Counted from the stretch's first letter, positions 8,478-18,320 are shown. The stretch is DNA of 64,000 bases from an uncultured Bacteroidales bacterium (GCA_903837605.1 CAILVF010000045.1:39386-103385), one strand, 5' to 3'. Numbers and translations: made by a program. Notes: generated by a model from the sequence alone, not told the origin.

Positions 8478-11396
8478 ATGAAACACCTGATCTTTTTCCT
8501 GGCATTATTTTTCCTGACGGGCCCGCTTATACAGGCACAGGGGATACCGAGGTCCGACAGCCTTTGGGCCGATTCGGTCTTCAGGAAACTCACTCCCGAG
8601 GAGAAGATCGCCCAGTTGTTCATCATCAGGGCCTATTCTTATAAGGATTCGACATACAGGGACAGCCTTTCTGGGGTCGTTTTAAAAAACCAGCCCGGGG
8701 GCATTTGTTTCTTCAAGGGGATGCCTTTTGCCCAGGCCGTTTTTACCAACAGGCTGCAGAAGATAAGCAAGGTTCCCCTGCTTATCTCGATCGATGCTGA
8801 ATGGGGCCTCGGTATGAGGCTCGACAGTGCGACCGCTTTCCCCAGGCCGATAACCCTCGGGGCCATTTCAAACGACACACTGATCTACCAGGTTGCAGCA
8901 AGGATAGCTGCGGATTGCAGGCGGCTCGGCATCCAGATCAACTTCGCACCCGTGGCCGACATTAACTGCAACCCTGATAACCCTGTAATCAATTTCAGGT
9001 CGTTTGGCGAAAACAAATACCGGGTCTCGGCCAAAAGCCTGCAATATATGCGTGGATTGCAGGACAACGGCGTTATGGCCGTTGCCAAACATTTCCCAGG
9101 CCATGGAGATACTGATTCCGACTCACACCTGACCCTGCCGGTAATAAGACATACCAGGGAGAGAATGGACAGTGTTGAACTTTTCCCATTTAAAACATTG
9201 ATAAACAATGGCATAAAAGGTATTATGATTGCCCATCTTTACCTTCCATGCTATGATTCCTCGCTGAATGCCGCTTCCACCCTTTCGAAGCCTGTTGTAA
9301 CCCGGCTCCTGAAAGAGGACCTCGGGTTCAGGGGATTTGTGATCACCGATGCCCTGGACATGCAGGGTGTTATAAAATACTTCAAGCCGGGCGAGATTGA
9401 GTTGAAAGCCCTGCAGGCCGGCAATGACATACTTCTTCTTCCCAAGCAGGTGGAGGAAGCTATCAGGGTCATCAAAGCGGCTGCCGACAGCAATCTTTTC
9501 CCCTGGGCGGAGATTGACAGGAGATGTTTCAGGATATTGATGCTAAAAAGCGGCCTGGGAGCAAGCAACAAACCTGTGAGCACCCAGAACCTGTATAGTG
9601 ACCTGAACACAAGAGCATCGCTGGCATTGCAGAAAGAAGGCTTCGCCTCGGCCCTGACGGTGGTAAAAAACGAGCTCGGGCTCATTCCATTGATCTCCCT
9701 TGACAAAAGGCATATTGCGTACCTTGGGATAGGCGACAGGCCCGGCATGGAGTTCTCAGAAGCTTTAAACTCATACGCAAAGGTGAACCCGTTCTTCCTT
9801 CCCAGGAAGTTCAGCAGGACCGAAAAGGACAGTGTGATTGGCATGCTGAAGAATTTCGATGTTATAATCATAGGCCTTCACAATATGACCGGTTACCCTG
9901 CCGACAGTTTCAACCTCTCGAAACAAACCCTGAACCTGGCCGATACCCTGTCGAAGATCAGCAGGACTGTATTAGTGGTTTTTGGAAATCCCTATTCTTT
10001 AAGCCTTCTTCCAAAACCCGTTAAAACTGAATCTATTCTGGTCGCATACCAGGATTTTCCCGTGACCCGGCTGCTTGCCGCCGAGGTGCTTTTCGGCGGG
10101 ATCAGTTCCCAGGGCCACCTTCCTGTCAGCCCGGCGGGCTTCAGGTATGGTACCGGAGAGGAAACGGATAAAACAAGGATCTCCTTTGCGATGCCCGAAG
10201 AGACAGGGTTAACTGAAGCATCGCTGGGGATTATCGATTCTCTTGCCCTGGACGGGATAGCAAAGGGAGCATACCCCGGATGCGAGGTGTTGCTTGCAAA
10301 AAACGGCAAAGTATTTTATAACAAGGCATTTGGCCATCCGCAGTATAACGATACGATCAGTGTGAACACAAACGATTTATACGACATTGCATCGGTAACC
10401 AAAATAGCCGCCACCACCCTGGCCGTCATGAAACTGTTTGACCAGGATAAACTAAGCGTTGATGACAGCCTTGGAAAATTCCTGCCTTACCTGGCCGGGT
10501 CAAATAAATCGGCTTTGATCATACGCGATGTCATGACCCACCAGGCGGGCCTGCAGTCATGGATCCCTTTTTACAAATCGCATATCAGCCCCGGGGGGCT
10601 AAATGAAAAAGTTTTCAGCAGGGATTCAGGCTCGGTCTTTCCTTCAAAAGTGGCCGACAGCCTGTTTATCAGCAAGGCCTGGCAGGATACAGTCTACCGG
10701 CAGATCGCCAGGTCGCCCCTGGGGGAAAAAGGGAAATACCTTTACAGCGATCTTGGGTTTTACCTTCTAAGGCAGGTCGTGGAAAGGATAAGCGGGAAAC
10801 CTTTTGATATGTACCTGGATGAAACCTTTTACGGCCCGCTGGGGCTGCATCATACATGTTTCAATCCGTACAAACGGTTTGCAAGGGGCATGATCATGCC
10901 TACCGAGAACGATACAGAATTCCGCCACCAGCTTATCAGGGGTTATGTTCACGACCCTGGTGCTGCAATGCTCGGGGGCATTTCGGGGCATGCCGGCCTG
11001 TTCACCAATGCCCTTGAACTGGGAGTTATCATGCAGATGCTCATGAACCAGGGCACTTACGGGGGGAAGCAGTTCTTTTCCCCGTCAACGGTAAGGACTT
11101 TCACAAGCTGCCAGTTCCCGGGCAGCGGGAACCGAAGGGCCCTGGGATTCGACAAGCCCCTGCGGAACTATAAACCCGACAGTCCCACATGCGAGGGGGC
11201 TTCACAGGAAAGCTATGGGCATAGCGGGTTTACAGGGACTTATACCTGGGCCGACCCTGCGAACGGGCTGGTATATGTTTTTCTCTCCAACCGTGTCTGC
11301 CCCTCGACAGCAAACCAGAAACTCAGGGATATGAACATCCGCACAAATATTCAGCAAGCTGCATATGATCTCTTTGAAAAGTTTGGAGTCAAATAA
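8478..11396 (+). CDS. nagZ: NagZ-type GH3 beta-N-acetylglucosaminidase fused to a class C beta-lactamase-like domain
   Basis: A 972-residue exported protein (hydrophobic signal at residues 3-20 ending QAQG). Residues ~30-390 are a GH3 domain with KHFPGHGDTDSDSH (204-217, the His-containing loop that replaces the usual acid/base) and ITDALDM with the nucleophile Asp291. Residues ~390-575 fit the alpha/beta sandwich of larger GH3 enzymes. Residues ~590-970 form a serine hydrolase domain of the class C beta-lactamase/DD-peptidase type: SVTK (639-642), YSD (756-758) and HSG (915-917) in place of KTG. The fusion is known in Bacteroidota. It should trim N-acetylglucosamine from muropeptides or chitin fragments in the periplasm, while the serine domain may act on peptide or amide bonds; the latter is inference. 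NamZ and Mpl are also in this window. Confidence 0.9.
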   Translation: MKHLIFFLALFFLTGPLIQAQGIPRSDSLWADSVFRKLTPEEKIAQLFIIRAYSYKDSTYRDSLSGVVLKNQPGGICFFKGMPFAQAVFTNRLQKISKVPLLISIDAEWGLGMRLDSATAFPRPITLGAISNDTLIYQVAARIAADCRRLGIQINFAPVADINCNPDNPVINFRSFGENKYRVSAKSLQYMRGLQDNGVMAVAKHFPGHGDTDSDSHLTLPVIRHTRERMDSVELFPFKTLINNGIKGIMIAHLYLPCYDSSLNAASTLSKPVVTRLLKEDLGFRGFVITDALDMQGVIKYFKPGEIELKALQAGNDILLLPKQVEEAIRVIKAAADSNLFPWAEIDRRCFRILMLKSGLGASNKPVSTQNLYSDLNTRASLALQKEGFASALTVVKNELGLIPLISLDKRHIAYLGIGDRPGMEFSEALNSYAKVNPFFLPRKFSRTEKDSVIGMLKNFDVIIIGLHNMTGYPADSFNLSKQTLNLADTLSKISRTVLVVFGNPYSLSLLPKPVKTESILVAYQDFPVTRLLAAEVLFGGISSQGHLPVSPAGFRYGTGEETDKTRISFAMPEETGLTEASLGIIDSLALDGIAKGAYPGCEVLLAKNGKVFYNKAFGHPQYNDTISVNTNDLYDIASVTKIAATTLAVMKLFDQDKLSVDDSLGKFLPYLAGSNKSALIIRDVMTHQAGLQSWIPFYKSHISPGGLNEKVFSRDSGSVFPSKVADSLFISKAWQDTVYRQIARSPLGEKGKYLYSDLGFYLLRQVVERISGKPFDMYLDETFYGPLGLHHTCFNPYKRFARGMIMPTENDTEFRHQLIRGYVHDPGAAMLGGISGHAGLFTNALELGVIMQMLMNQGTYGGKQFFSPSTVRTFTSCQFPGSGNRRALGFDKPLRNYKPDSPTCEGASQESYGHSGFTGTYTWADPANGLVYVFLSNRVCPSTANQKLRDMNIRTNIQQAAYDLFEKFGVK

Positions 11397-11405
11397 TTAA
11401 CTTTG
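11373..11405 (+). promoter_or_regulatory. Promoter directly after the nagZ stop codon
   Basis: TTTG (11373-11376) and TAACTTTG (11398-11405) with a 21-bp spacer. The upstream element lies inside the 3' end of nagZ and the -7 box starts one base after its TAA, so the following membrane-protein gene has its own promoter. Confidence 0.6.
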
Positions 11406-11433
11406 CACGCAAACCAAAAAACCAAAACCGAAG

Positions 11434-12258
11434 ATGAAAAAATACCAAACCGCTTTGATCTGGCTGTTTGCCTTCCTTTTTACGGCAGGCCTTGCCGTTT
11501 ATCAGAAAATGACAGGGCCCACCTACCCTATCCGGAGCAGGCTGCAGCTTGAGTCGGGACTGATCAAATATAAACTTCCGCGTTCGGGTGAGTGCGGGCA
11601 GGACATGCCGGTAAAGATCACGGTTGCCGACACTTCGGTGCATGGCATATTCACTTATAAAAGGTATAAAAGCAATGACGAGTGGACATCTGTCCCCATG
11701 ATCCGCCAGGAAGGCGAACTTGTGTCGATGATCCCGATGCAGCCGGCGGCAGGCAAGGTTTCATACAAGGTAGCCCTTGTGAAAAACAGCCGGACTTATC
11801 CCCTGAACGATGATCACGAGGTGGTGCTGAGGTTCAAAGGCAGTGTTCCCCTGCTTGTTTTGATTTTACATATCATCGCGATATTCGGGGCCATGCTGCT
11901 TTCGACAGTGACCTGCCTTCAGGCAATATTCAAAGGTAAATTCGTACTACGCTATATCTGGCTGACGGTGATCTTTTTCTTCGCAGGCGGACTCATTCTG
12001 GGCCCCATTGTTCAGAAATACGCTTTTGACGCCTACTGGACCGGATGGCCGTTCGGGCATGACCTTACCGACAACAAAACGTTTGTGGGACTGGTCTTCT
12101 GGATCATCGCACTGGTAGTGCAGTACTTTAAACCAGGCAACAGGTCATGGCCGGTGATAGCGGGTATTGTGTTCCTGGTCGTCTTCCTGATCCCTCACAG
12201 CGCACTTGGTTCGGAGATAGATTATACCAAGCAGGCCCCGGTGCAGCAGGGCAAATAG
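11434..12258 (+). CDS. Conserved membrane protein of unknown function
   Basis: A 274-residue protein I cannot name. An N-terminal membrane anchor or signal (residues 7-22) precedes a ~120-residue beta-rich extracytoplasmic domain containing CGQDMPVKITVAD and a YKVAL strand pattern. Four to five membrane segments follow from about residue 140 to 265. Between them lies a striking hydrophilic loop WTGWPFGHDLTDNKT (about residues 205-219), whose His/Asp content suggests a conserved functional site. It has its own promoter downstream of nagZ, so operon membership is not implied. Confidence 0.7.
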   Translation: MKKYQTALIWLFAFLFTAGLAVYQKMTGPTYPIRSRLQLESGLIKYKLPRSGECGQDMPVKITVADTSVHGIFTYKRYKSNDEWTSVPMIRQEGELVSMIPMQPAAGKVSYKVALVKNSRTYPLNDDHEVVLRFKGSVPLLVLILHIIAIFGAMLLSTVTCLQAIFKGKFVLRYIWLTVIFFFAGGLILGPIVQKYAFDAYWTGWPFGHDLTDNKTFVGLVFWIIALVVQYFKPGNRSWPVIAGIVFLVVFLIPHSALGSEIDYTKQAPVQQGK

Positions 12259-12280
12259 GAAAAAAAGTTCAGGTTACAAA

Positions 12281-14347
12281 TCAGGATTTTTTCTTGTCAA
12301 TCCTGATCCTTGCATCTACTGCAAGGATTATTTCTCCTTTCCCGAGCAGCGGGTTGAAGTCGAGTTCAACAATTTCGGGGGCAGCTTCCAGCAGGGATGA
12401 AAGACGTACAAGAATACCGGCAAAAGCTTCTTCGCTTATACCTTTTTGCCCCCTCACACCCTGGATTATTTTATAGCTTTTCAGGTTGCGGATCATCGTT
12501 AAGGCTTCGTCCTTTGAGAGGGGGGAAAGGCCGGCCGATACATCTTTGAGCACTTCTATAAAGATGCCGCCCATACCGCAGAGTATCATATGCCCGAATT
12601 TAGGCTCATATTTTGCCCCTGCAAACAGTTCGGTGCCCGAAAGCATCGGCTGGACAAGCACTGCGGTAGTGTCTTTGACCGTAATCATCCGGTCAAATTC
12701 AGCCATCACGGCTGCCTGGTCTTTTATATTCAGCATCACACCACCCACATCAGATTTATGAACCGGGCCAACGACTTTCATCACAACCGGGAACCCAAGC
12801 CTCGCTGCCGCTTTTGCAGCGTCTTCCCTGGTTGTTACAACAGCTTCGCCTGCCCGGGGAATGCCGCAGGCATCCATCAGGGTCTGTATAGCTGCAGGCG
12901 GAAGGTAACCGTCGGTCGCAGCATCTATTATATTACGGATCACATCGGTTCTCACAGGTGGAAGTTCCGGCTCGGCGGGAGCAGGCCCGGGAGTATAATA
13001 GACCCTTGAGAGTGCTTTTCCGAAGGTCACTTCATCGGGGAAAAACGTCTTCCCTCTTTGAATAAAATCTGAGATTTCAGCACTGGCTGTCATTACGGAA
13101 GGGAGGATGGGAAAGATCGGTTTGCGGGATGTCATCATTTTTTCATCGATGACCTTGTATACATCAAATACTTCAGTAAGGCCCGGGGTGCCGAAGATCA
13201 CTGCCATACCGTCAATCTCATTGAATTTTTTATCACAATAGTCAATGATGGTCCCCAGCTGTTCGGCTGTTCCCGTAGCCAGGAAATCAATGGGATTGGC
13301 AACCGATGAACCCGGGAAAAGCTTTGCAAGCAGTTCTTTTGCCGAATTATCTTCGATGCGCGGAACCGACAGTCCGTGGTTCGATAAGGCATCGGTAAGC
13401 ATCACGGCAGGACCGCCGGCATGGGTGATAACAGCTATATTTTTCCCTTTCAGCGGGGGATACATGAAAACCGAAGCGACACTGATCAGGTCCTCGCGCC
13501 CATAGCAACGTACTATCCCGGCTTTGCGGAATAAGGTATCCACCGCCACGTCGGGGCTGGCAAGGGCGCCGGTATGCGATGAAGCAGCCCTGCTCCCGGC
13601 TTCCGAAGATCCGGCTTTGACAGCGGCAATGCGGCAACCTTTCCGTATCAGCGAAGAAGCGTGCTTCAATAGCATTTGGGGTTTCGAGATATTTTCCAGG
13701 TACAGAAGTTTTACCCTTGAACTCTTCTCCGGGTCAAAACTTTCGTCGAGAAAGGCAAGAATTTCCTCGGCTCCAACCTGGGCGCTGTTGCCAACCGAGA
13801 AGACGTTTGCAAAAGTAAGTCCGTTCGGTATCCCTGCTTCCATGATGAAGCAGGCCGTGGCCCCTGAACCCGAGATAAAGTCACAACCCCTGGGATCGAG
13901 TTTCGGGATAGGTTTTGTGAAAATCCCGGCATAATCAGGAGTAAGGACCCCGATACAATTCGGTCCGATTAAAGTGCCGTTTACATGATTGACAATAGAA
14001 ACCAGCTTATCTTCCAGCTCCTTTCCTTCATGGCTTTCCTCGCTGAAACCGGCTGAGAGTATAATAAACGCCCTTGTATTTTTCTGAAAGGCCAGCAGCC
14101 CCACAGTTTCAGGAATGAATTTGGCTGCAATGGCAATTATAGCCAGGTCCACATCGGGCAGCTGTGAAGGATCCTGGTAACACCTGATCCCCTGAACTTC
14201 CGATTCTTTGAGGTTTGTAACATAAAGCCGGCCCTTGAACCTGCTTTCAATAAGGTTTCTCAGTATGGCACCGCCAGGTTTATGCGTGTCATTGGATCCT
14301 CCGACAACAACGATACTTTCGGGATGCAGCAGTGATTTGTTAAGCAT
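12281..14347 (-). CDS. Acyl-CoA synthetase (NDP/ADP-forming), fused alpha-beta chain
   Basis: A 688-residue enzyme that converts acyl-CoA, ADP and phosphate to the acid, CoA and ATP. Residues ~5-135 are a CoA-binding Rossmann domain (SIVVVGGSND, LIGPNCIGV). Residues ~150-450 are the succinyl-CoA-ligase-like domain with the phospho-histidine motif SSHTGAL (His258). Residues ~460-688 are an ATP-grasp domain (GFPVVMKVVGP.HKSDVGGV, then ILCGMGGIFIEVLKDVS). The fused order matches the single-chain acetate or 2-oxoacid-derived acyl-CoA synthetases of anaerobes, where it yields ATP by substrate-level phosphorylation. The acyl specificity is not evident. Its start faces the DUF1295 gene 8 bp upstream, so the two are probably co-transcribed. 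Confidence 0.9.
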   Translation of the reverse strand: MLNKSLLHPESIVVVGGSNDTHKPGGAILRNLIESRFKGRLYVTNLKESEVQGIRCYQDPSQLPDVDLAIIAIAAKFIPETVGLLAFQKNTRAFIILSAGFSEESHEGKELEDKLVSIVNHVNGTLIGPNCIGVLTPDYAGIFTKPIPKLDPRGCDFISGSGATACFIMEAGIPNGLTFANVFSVGNSAQVGAEEILAFLDESFDPEKSSRVKLLYLENISKPQMLLKHASSLIRKGCRIAAVKAGSSEAGSRAASSHTGALASPDVAVDTLFRKAGIVRCYGREDLISVASVFMYPPLKGKNIAVITHAGGPAVMLTDALSNHGLSVPRIEDNSAKELLAKLFPGSSVANPIDFLATGTAEQLGTIIDYCDKKFNEIDGMAVIFGTPGLTEVFDVYKVIDEKMMTSRKPIFPILPSVMTASAEISDFIQRGKTFFPDEVTFGKALSRVYYTPGPAPAEPELPPVRTDVIRNIIDAATDGYLPPAAIQTLMDACGIPRAGEAVVTTREDAAKAAARLGFPVVMKVVGPVHKSDVGGVMLNIKDQAAVMAEFDRMITVKDTTAVLVQPMLSGTELFAGAKYEPKFGHMILCGMGGIFIEVLKDVSAGLSPLSKDEALTMIRNLKSYKIIQGVRGQKGISEEAFAGILVRLSSLLEAAPEIVELDFNPLLGKGEIILAVDARIRIDKKKS

Positions 14348-14355
14348 ATGGAGTG

Positions 14356-15114
14356 TTATAGGAATTTGACAAAGGGGATAAATGCCGCGGTGCTCTTCTT
14401 ATATTCTTCCCAATCGGGCCGGCCCTCGTATTTTTTCTCCAGCATGGGAACACCTGAAACAAAGCGCAGCAGGATTGTGATCATGAGCGGGCTGATAAGG
14501 GTCATCCAGCCGTTCGGCAGGTTCATGGCATAACAGCCAAAACCCCACCATACAAGGGCTTCCCCGAAATAATTAGGATGGCGGCTCATTTCCCAAAGGC
14601 CCGAAGTAATTATCTTTCCCTGGTTCCCGGGCTTCTTTTTAAAGCTCATCAGCTGGTAATCGGCAACAGCTTCAAACAAAAAACCGATGCCGAATAAAAC
14701 CAAACCCAGGGTATCCCAGAAACCAAGCGGTTCTTTAGAATAAAAATTTATATAATATACAGGCGAGGCTATGATGAACATAAAAAAGCCCTGTAATAAA
14801 AAAATCTGGACATAGCTTCTCAGGATGAAAAATTTCCAGGTTTCCCTCCATTGCCGGTACCTGAAGTCCTCTCCTTTGCCCCGGTTCCTTAAAAAAACAT
14901 GCACCGAAAGCCTGATCCCCCATAAAGCAACAAGGAAAGTAACTATCCACTTGCGAAAATCAGGTTCCGTATCCTGGATAAAGGAATAGATTGCTATCAG
15001 TATAAAACCCAGGCCCCAGAAAATGTCAACGATGGAATTGTCTTTTGCGATCAGTGCGAGCACAAAAACAAAGGACATGTATATCAATATCAGCAGAGCG
15101 ATTTCTGTAAACAT
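14356..15114 (-). CDS. DUF1295 / steroid 5-alpha-reductase-like membrane protein
   Basis: A 252-residue polytopic protein of the DUF1295 family with about seven hydrophobic segments. IWGLGFILIA, RGKGEDFRYRQWRETW and the C-terminal GLWEMSRHPNYFGEALVWWGF motif are the hallmarks; the last resembles the NAD(P)H-binding region of steroid 5-alpha reductases and isoprenylcysteine methyltransferases. A reductase or methyl-transfer role on a lipid substrate is only a family-level guess. The gene ends 8 bp before the acyl-CoA synthetase start. Confidence 0.85.
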   Translation of the reverse strand: MFTEIALLILIYMSFVFVLALIAKDNSIVDIFWGLGFILIAIYSFIQDTEPDFRKWIVTFLVALWGIRLSVHVFLRNRGKGEDFRYRQWRETWKFFILRSYVQIFLLQGFFMFIIASPVYYINFYSKEPLGFWDTLGLVLFGIGFLFEAVADYQLMSFKKKPGNQGKIITSGLWEMSRHPNYFGEALVWWGFGCYAMNLPNGWMTLISPLMITILLRFVSGVPMLEKKYEGRPDWEEYKKSTAAFIPFVKFL

Positions 15115-15160
15115 ACCATCCTGTTTTAAGTGGAATTAAGCAGAACCAAAGATAGAAAAA

Positions 15161-16960
15161 TTATTCCAGCAAGTAGGAGATGCACACTATCCCCGGGCCG
15201 GTATGTGCAACCAGTACAGGTGAAGCATGATCAAGGTATAGAGGTTTCTTCCCGGTAAGCCTTTCCATCTCCAGGGCCAGGTAATTGGCTTTTTCAGGGT
15301 TTGATGCATGTGTGATCGCATATTCCCAGATCCTGTTTTTCCTGAGCATCCGCTCAAAATCGCGGACCACCTTACTGATGCAGCCTTTTTCGGTGAGGGA
15401 TTTGCTGAACAACACTGCTTTGCCATTTTCATCCAGTGAAATAACCGGCTTGAGGTCCAGCATCCGGGCGATGAAACTCTTCATCGGGCTTACCCTACCG
15501 GTACGGATAATATATTTCAGGGTTTGCACGCTCACCCTGATACCGCTCTTAGGGATCCATTCCCTGATCCTGGCCGAAAGTTCAAAATGGGACATTCCCT
15601 CTTCAAGAGCCCTGGCGGCACGAATTAAAATCAGGCCAAGCGCTCCTGTAAGCACCCTGGAATCTATTACTTCAATAGATTTACCTGTACGGCCTGCAAC
15701 TTCCTTTCCCGCTATCTCAGCATTACCGAAAGTCCCGCTGAGCCCGCTTGAAAGATGAATTCCTATAATGTTTTTATAATGCGTACTCAGGTACTCAAAT
15801 TTATTCTGAAAGTCCTTGGCCGATGGCTGGGAGGTGGAAGGACTGATTTCAGATTGTTCAAGCCTCTGGTAGAACTTCTCAGGATTGATGGTAAGGCGGT
15901 CGAGAAAATACGTCTCCCCGAAATGAAGATTCAATGGAACTACATGGATCTGGTAACGATCGGTCAGTTCCCTGGGCAGATCGCTGGTCGAATCGGTCAT
16001 CAAGGCTATATCAGATTTTCGCTCCAGCAGGATATTGTTCTGAAAGATCATGTCATCGACCTTCTGGTAGGTGATCTCGCCAAACCTGTGAAGCTGAGAC
16101 ATGACTTCAATGGGATGATCGGTATGGATATGGATCCGCATTTTGCTCCTGGAACCTGCAACTACCAGGGAATCACCAGAATGTTCAAGGAAACCGCGGA
16201 TCTTTTTAAGGTCAAGATTCTGCCCGTTTATAAGGGCTTCGGTACAGAAGCGGAACGTAATAACATCATGCTGAACGTCAACCTCCTCGCCTTCCGACTG
16301 ATCGGCATGGGCAGTTATGGCGGTTTCGGGCTGGCCCATGGTAAAGAAGTCCTTGATCCCTTCCAGGAAATAGACGAAACCCTTAGCCCCTGCATCCACA
16401 ACATGAGACTTAGCGAGTACTTCGAGTCTTTTTGTCGTTCCGGCCAGGGCTTCAAGAGCCTTATTATATGCTTCGATCAGCAATTTGATAAAATCATCTA
16501 TCCTGTCCTTGATCTTGTCGAGATGTTCGGCCCATTCCTTTATTACTGTGAGTATAGTTCCTTCCACCGGGTTGGCAATTGCATCGTAAGCATAGGCAAC
16601 GGCCTTTTTCATACTTTCGGCAAAGGATTTAATATCGAGGGTCTGGGCAGAACTGAGTTCGTTACTGAAGCCGTAAAGAAACTGTGCGAAGATGATGCCT
16701 GAATTTCCCCTTGCACCGCTGAGGGCGGCATCGGCCATAGCAACGGCAGTCTGCTTGAGATTATCGGTAGGGATTATGGCATCCATAATGGAACGCATGG
16801 TGGAGGCCAGGTTGGTCCCGGTATCAGCATCGGCAACAGGAAAAACATTGATTTTATTTAACAGCTTCTGCTGTTCAAAAATTCTTTGGGCACCGGCAAG
16901 GAAAGAGTGGTAGAGCTGCTTGCCGTCCAATTCCTTTATTTTCTGAGTTATTTCAGTCAA
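15161..16960 (-). CDS. DhaL-like kinase domain fused to a DegV/FakB fatty-acid-binding domain
   Basis: A 599-residue fusion. Residues 1-~205 form a DhaL/FakA ATP-binding domain, with the Mg-binding motif NVFPVADADTGTN (near residues 39-51) and ALSGARGNSGII. Residues ~225-315 resemble the FakA middle domain (FCTEALI, HTDHPIEVM). Residues ~318-599 are a DegV/FakB domain beginning ALMTDSTSDLP and including PSTSQPSAKDF and HLSSGLSGT, which bind a fatty acid. In Firmicutes FakA and FakB are separate proteins that phosphorylate exogenous fatty acids to acyl-phosphate for phospholipid synthesis. This protein unites both, so it probably does the same in one chain. The start is a TTG at 16960, with a TACCTTTG box 25 bp upstream. 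Confidence 0.85.
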   Translation of the reverse strand: MTEITQKIKELDGKQLYHSFLAGAQRIFEQQKLLNKINVFPVADADTGTNLASTMRSIMDAIIPTDNLKQTAVAMADAALSGARGNSGIIFAQFLYGFSNELSSAQTLDIKSFAESMKKAVAYAYDAIANPVEGTILTVIKEWAEHLDKIKDRIDDFIKLLIEAYNKALEALAGTTKRLEVLAKSHVVDAGAKGFVYFLEGIKDFFTMGQPETAITAHADQSEGEEVDVQHDVITFRFCTEALINGQNLDLKKIRGFLEHSGDSLVVAGSRSKMRIHIHTDHPIEVMSQLHRFGEITYQKVDDMIFQNNILLERKSDIALMTDSTSDLPRELTDRYQIHVVPLNLHFGETYFLDRLTINPEKFYQRLEQSEISPSTSQPSAKDFQNKFEYLSTHYKNIIGIHLSSGLSGTFGNAEIAGKEVAGRTGKSIEVIDSRVLTGALGLILIRAARALEEGMSHFELSARIREWIPKSGIRVSVQTLKYIIRTGRVSPMKSFIARMLDLKPVISLDENGKAVLFSKSLTEKGCISKVVRDFERMLRKNRIWEYAITHASNPEKANYLALEMERLTGKKPLYLDHASPVLVAHTGPGIVCISYLLE

Positions 16961-16984
16961 TAGCGGGAATTTTTAAATAAGGTG

Positions 16985-16992
16985 CAAAGGTA
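16985..16992 (-). promoter_or_regulatory. TACCTTTG -7 box for the DhaL-DegV fusion gene
   Basis: On the minus strand TACCTTTG lies 25 bp before the TTG start at 16960, supporting that non-ATG start. Confidence 0.5.
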
Positions 16993-17060
16993 ATCAAAAT
17001 CAGGGAAGGTATTTCCGACATTCCGCTTTCATCATCCCATCCCATTGTTTTTAACATTTT

Positions 17061-18281
17061 TTATGAAAACCGTATTGCTTTAACCGGGTTGATCCTTGTA
17101 ATTATAAGCGAAGGGACGATCAGCATCAGGTAACAGGCTGCGATGGATATCAAATTGAGCAGCAGTATATTAAAAAGGTCAAGGTGTACAGGGACCACCG
17201 GGACGTAATAGGATTCCTGGGGCAGGCCTATAAGGCCCCATTGCTGCTGCGCCAAACAAAGTGTGAACCCGATAAGATTACCTATACCTATCCCCCAGCC
17301 CAGTATATACAGCGCATGGTAGACGAATATCTTCCTTATGCGACGGCTGGAGAGCCCCAGGGCTTTCAGAACACCTATCATGGAAGTCCTTTCTAGTATG
17401 AGTATCAGCAAAGTGGAGATCATGGTGATAGCCGATACGGAAATCATCAGGGCAAGGATAATAACCACATTCATATCCTGCAGGGCAAGCCAGTCAAAGA
17501 TCTGGGGATACAGCTGGTAAATAGTGGAAGCATCCAGCTGAAAACCGATCTGGTGGTATACATACTTCCCCATTTCCTCAATATCCCTGAAATCTTTGAG
17601 CACAACTTCAAATCCACCTATCTGATTGCTGTTCCATCCGTTGATCTTCTGTATGTGGACCAGGTTACCGATCACGTATAACTTGTCGAATTCCTCCAGT
17701 CCTGTTTCAAAGATCCCGCTGACCCTGAACTTGCGTCCGACAGTATGTTCCCCATAGATGAAATACATCCTTACCGGGTCATTGACCTTGAGGTCCAGCA
17801 AATTGGACAGGCTTTTTGATATGATCACGTCATTTTTCTGAGCGGTATCAGAATAATCAGGGATATTCCCTTCAGCCATCCGTTTACGGAAGAACCCCCA
17901 GTTATAATCCTCTCCCACCCCCTTAAGAACGACACCCTGGATCTGGTCGGAAGTCCTTATTATACCTGCCTTGCTTGCATATGCCTGTATATATTTGATC
18001 TTCGGATGCAGCCGCATGCCCTGGAGGAATGGTTGCCGGCTTTCAACCGGGAATGGCACCAGGTTTGTATTCTCAGAGAACCTTGTGATCTGGATATGTC
18101 CGGTAAATCCGATAACTTTATCGCGGATTTCCTTCTGGAACCCTGTCAGAATGGCAATGGAGACGAACATGATCGTCAGGCTCAGTGAAATAGCGAGGAT
18201 GGATATCCTGATCACGGGGCGGGAGTAATGTCCCCTGCTGCCTTTAATCATCCTGCGGGCTATGAAGAGATCGGTGTTCAA
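17061..18281 (-). CDS. LolC/E-type ABC transporter permease (MacB-FtsX fold)
   Basis: About 406 residues from a TTG at 18281, beginning NTDLFIARRMIKGSRGHYSRPVIRISI. This is the standard opening of LolC/LolE-like permeases: a cytosolic helix, one membrane segment, a large periplasmic domain (about residues 45-260), then three C-terminal membrane segments of the FtsX domain, with LERTSMIGVLKALGLSSRRIRKIF between them. It should form the membrane part of an ABC machine that releases lipoproteins from the inner membrane. The frame stays open to 18446, but that would overlap the divergent NamZ gene and skip the TATTTTTG box at 18301-18308, so the TTG is preferred. No ATPase gene is adjacent. Confidence 0.85.
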   Translation of the reverse strand: MNTDLFIARRMIKGSRGHYSRPVIRISILAISLSLTIMFVSIAILTGFQKEIRDKVIGFTGHIQITRFSENTNLVPFPVESRQPFLQGMRLHPKIKYIQAYASKAGIIRTSDQIQGVVLKGVGEDYNWGFFRKRMAEGNIPDYSDTAQKNDVIISKSLSNLLDLKVNDPVRMYFIYGEHTVGRKFRVSGIFETGLEEFDKLYVIGNLVHIQKINGWNSNQIGGFEVVLKDFRDIEEMGKYVYHQIGFQLDASTIYQLYPQIFDWLALQDMNVVIILALMISVSAITMISTLLILILERTSMIGVLKALGLSSRRIRKIFVYHALYILGWGIGIGNLIGFTLCLAQQQWGLIGLPQESYYVPVVPVHLDLFNILLLNLISIAACYLMLIVPSLIITRINPVKAIRFS

Positions 18282-18300
18282 GCAAATTGATTTATCTTTA

Positions 18301-18308
18301 CAAAAATA
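18301..18308 (-). promoter_or_regulatory. TATTTTTG -7 box for the LolC/E-like permease gene
   Basis: On the minus strand TATTTTTG matches TAnnTTTG 20 bp before the TTG at 18281. A weaker plus-strand TATCTTTA (18293-18300) may serve the divergent namZ gene. Confidence 0.45.
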
Positions 18309-18320
18309 GAAACTTATTCC

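Noticed and set aside
15755..16702. A 315-codon plus-strand frame
   Set aside because: It lies fully antisense to the DhaL-DegV fusion gene, has no recognisable domain, and its length follows from the codon bias of that gene.
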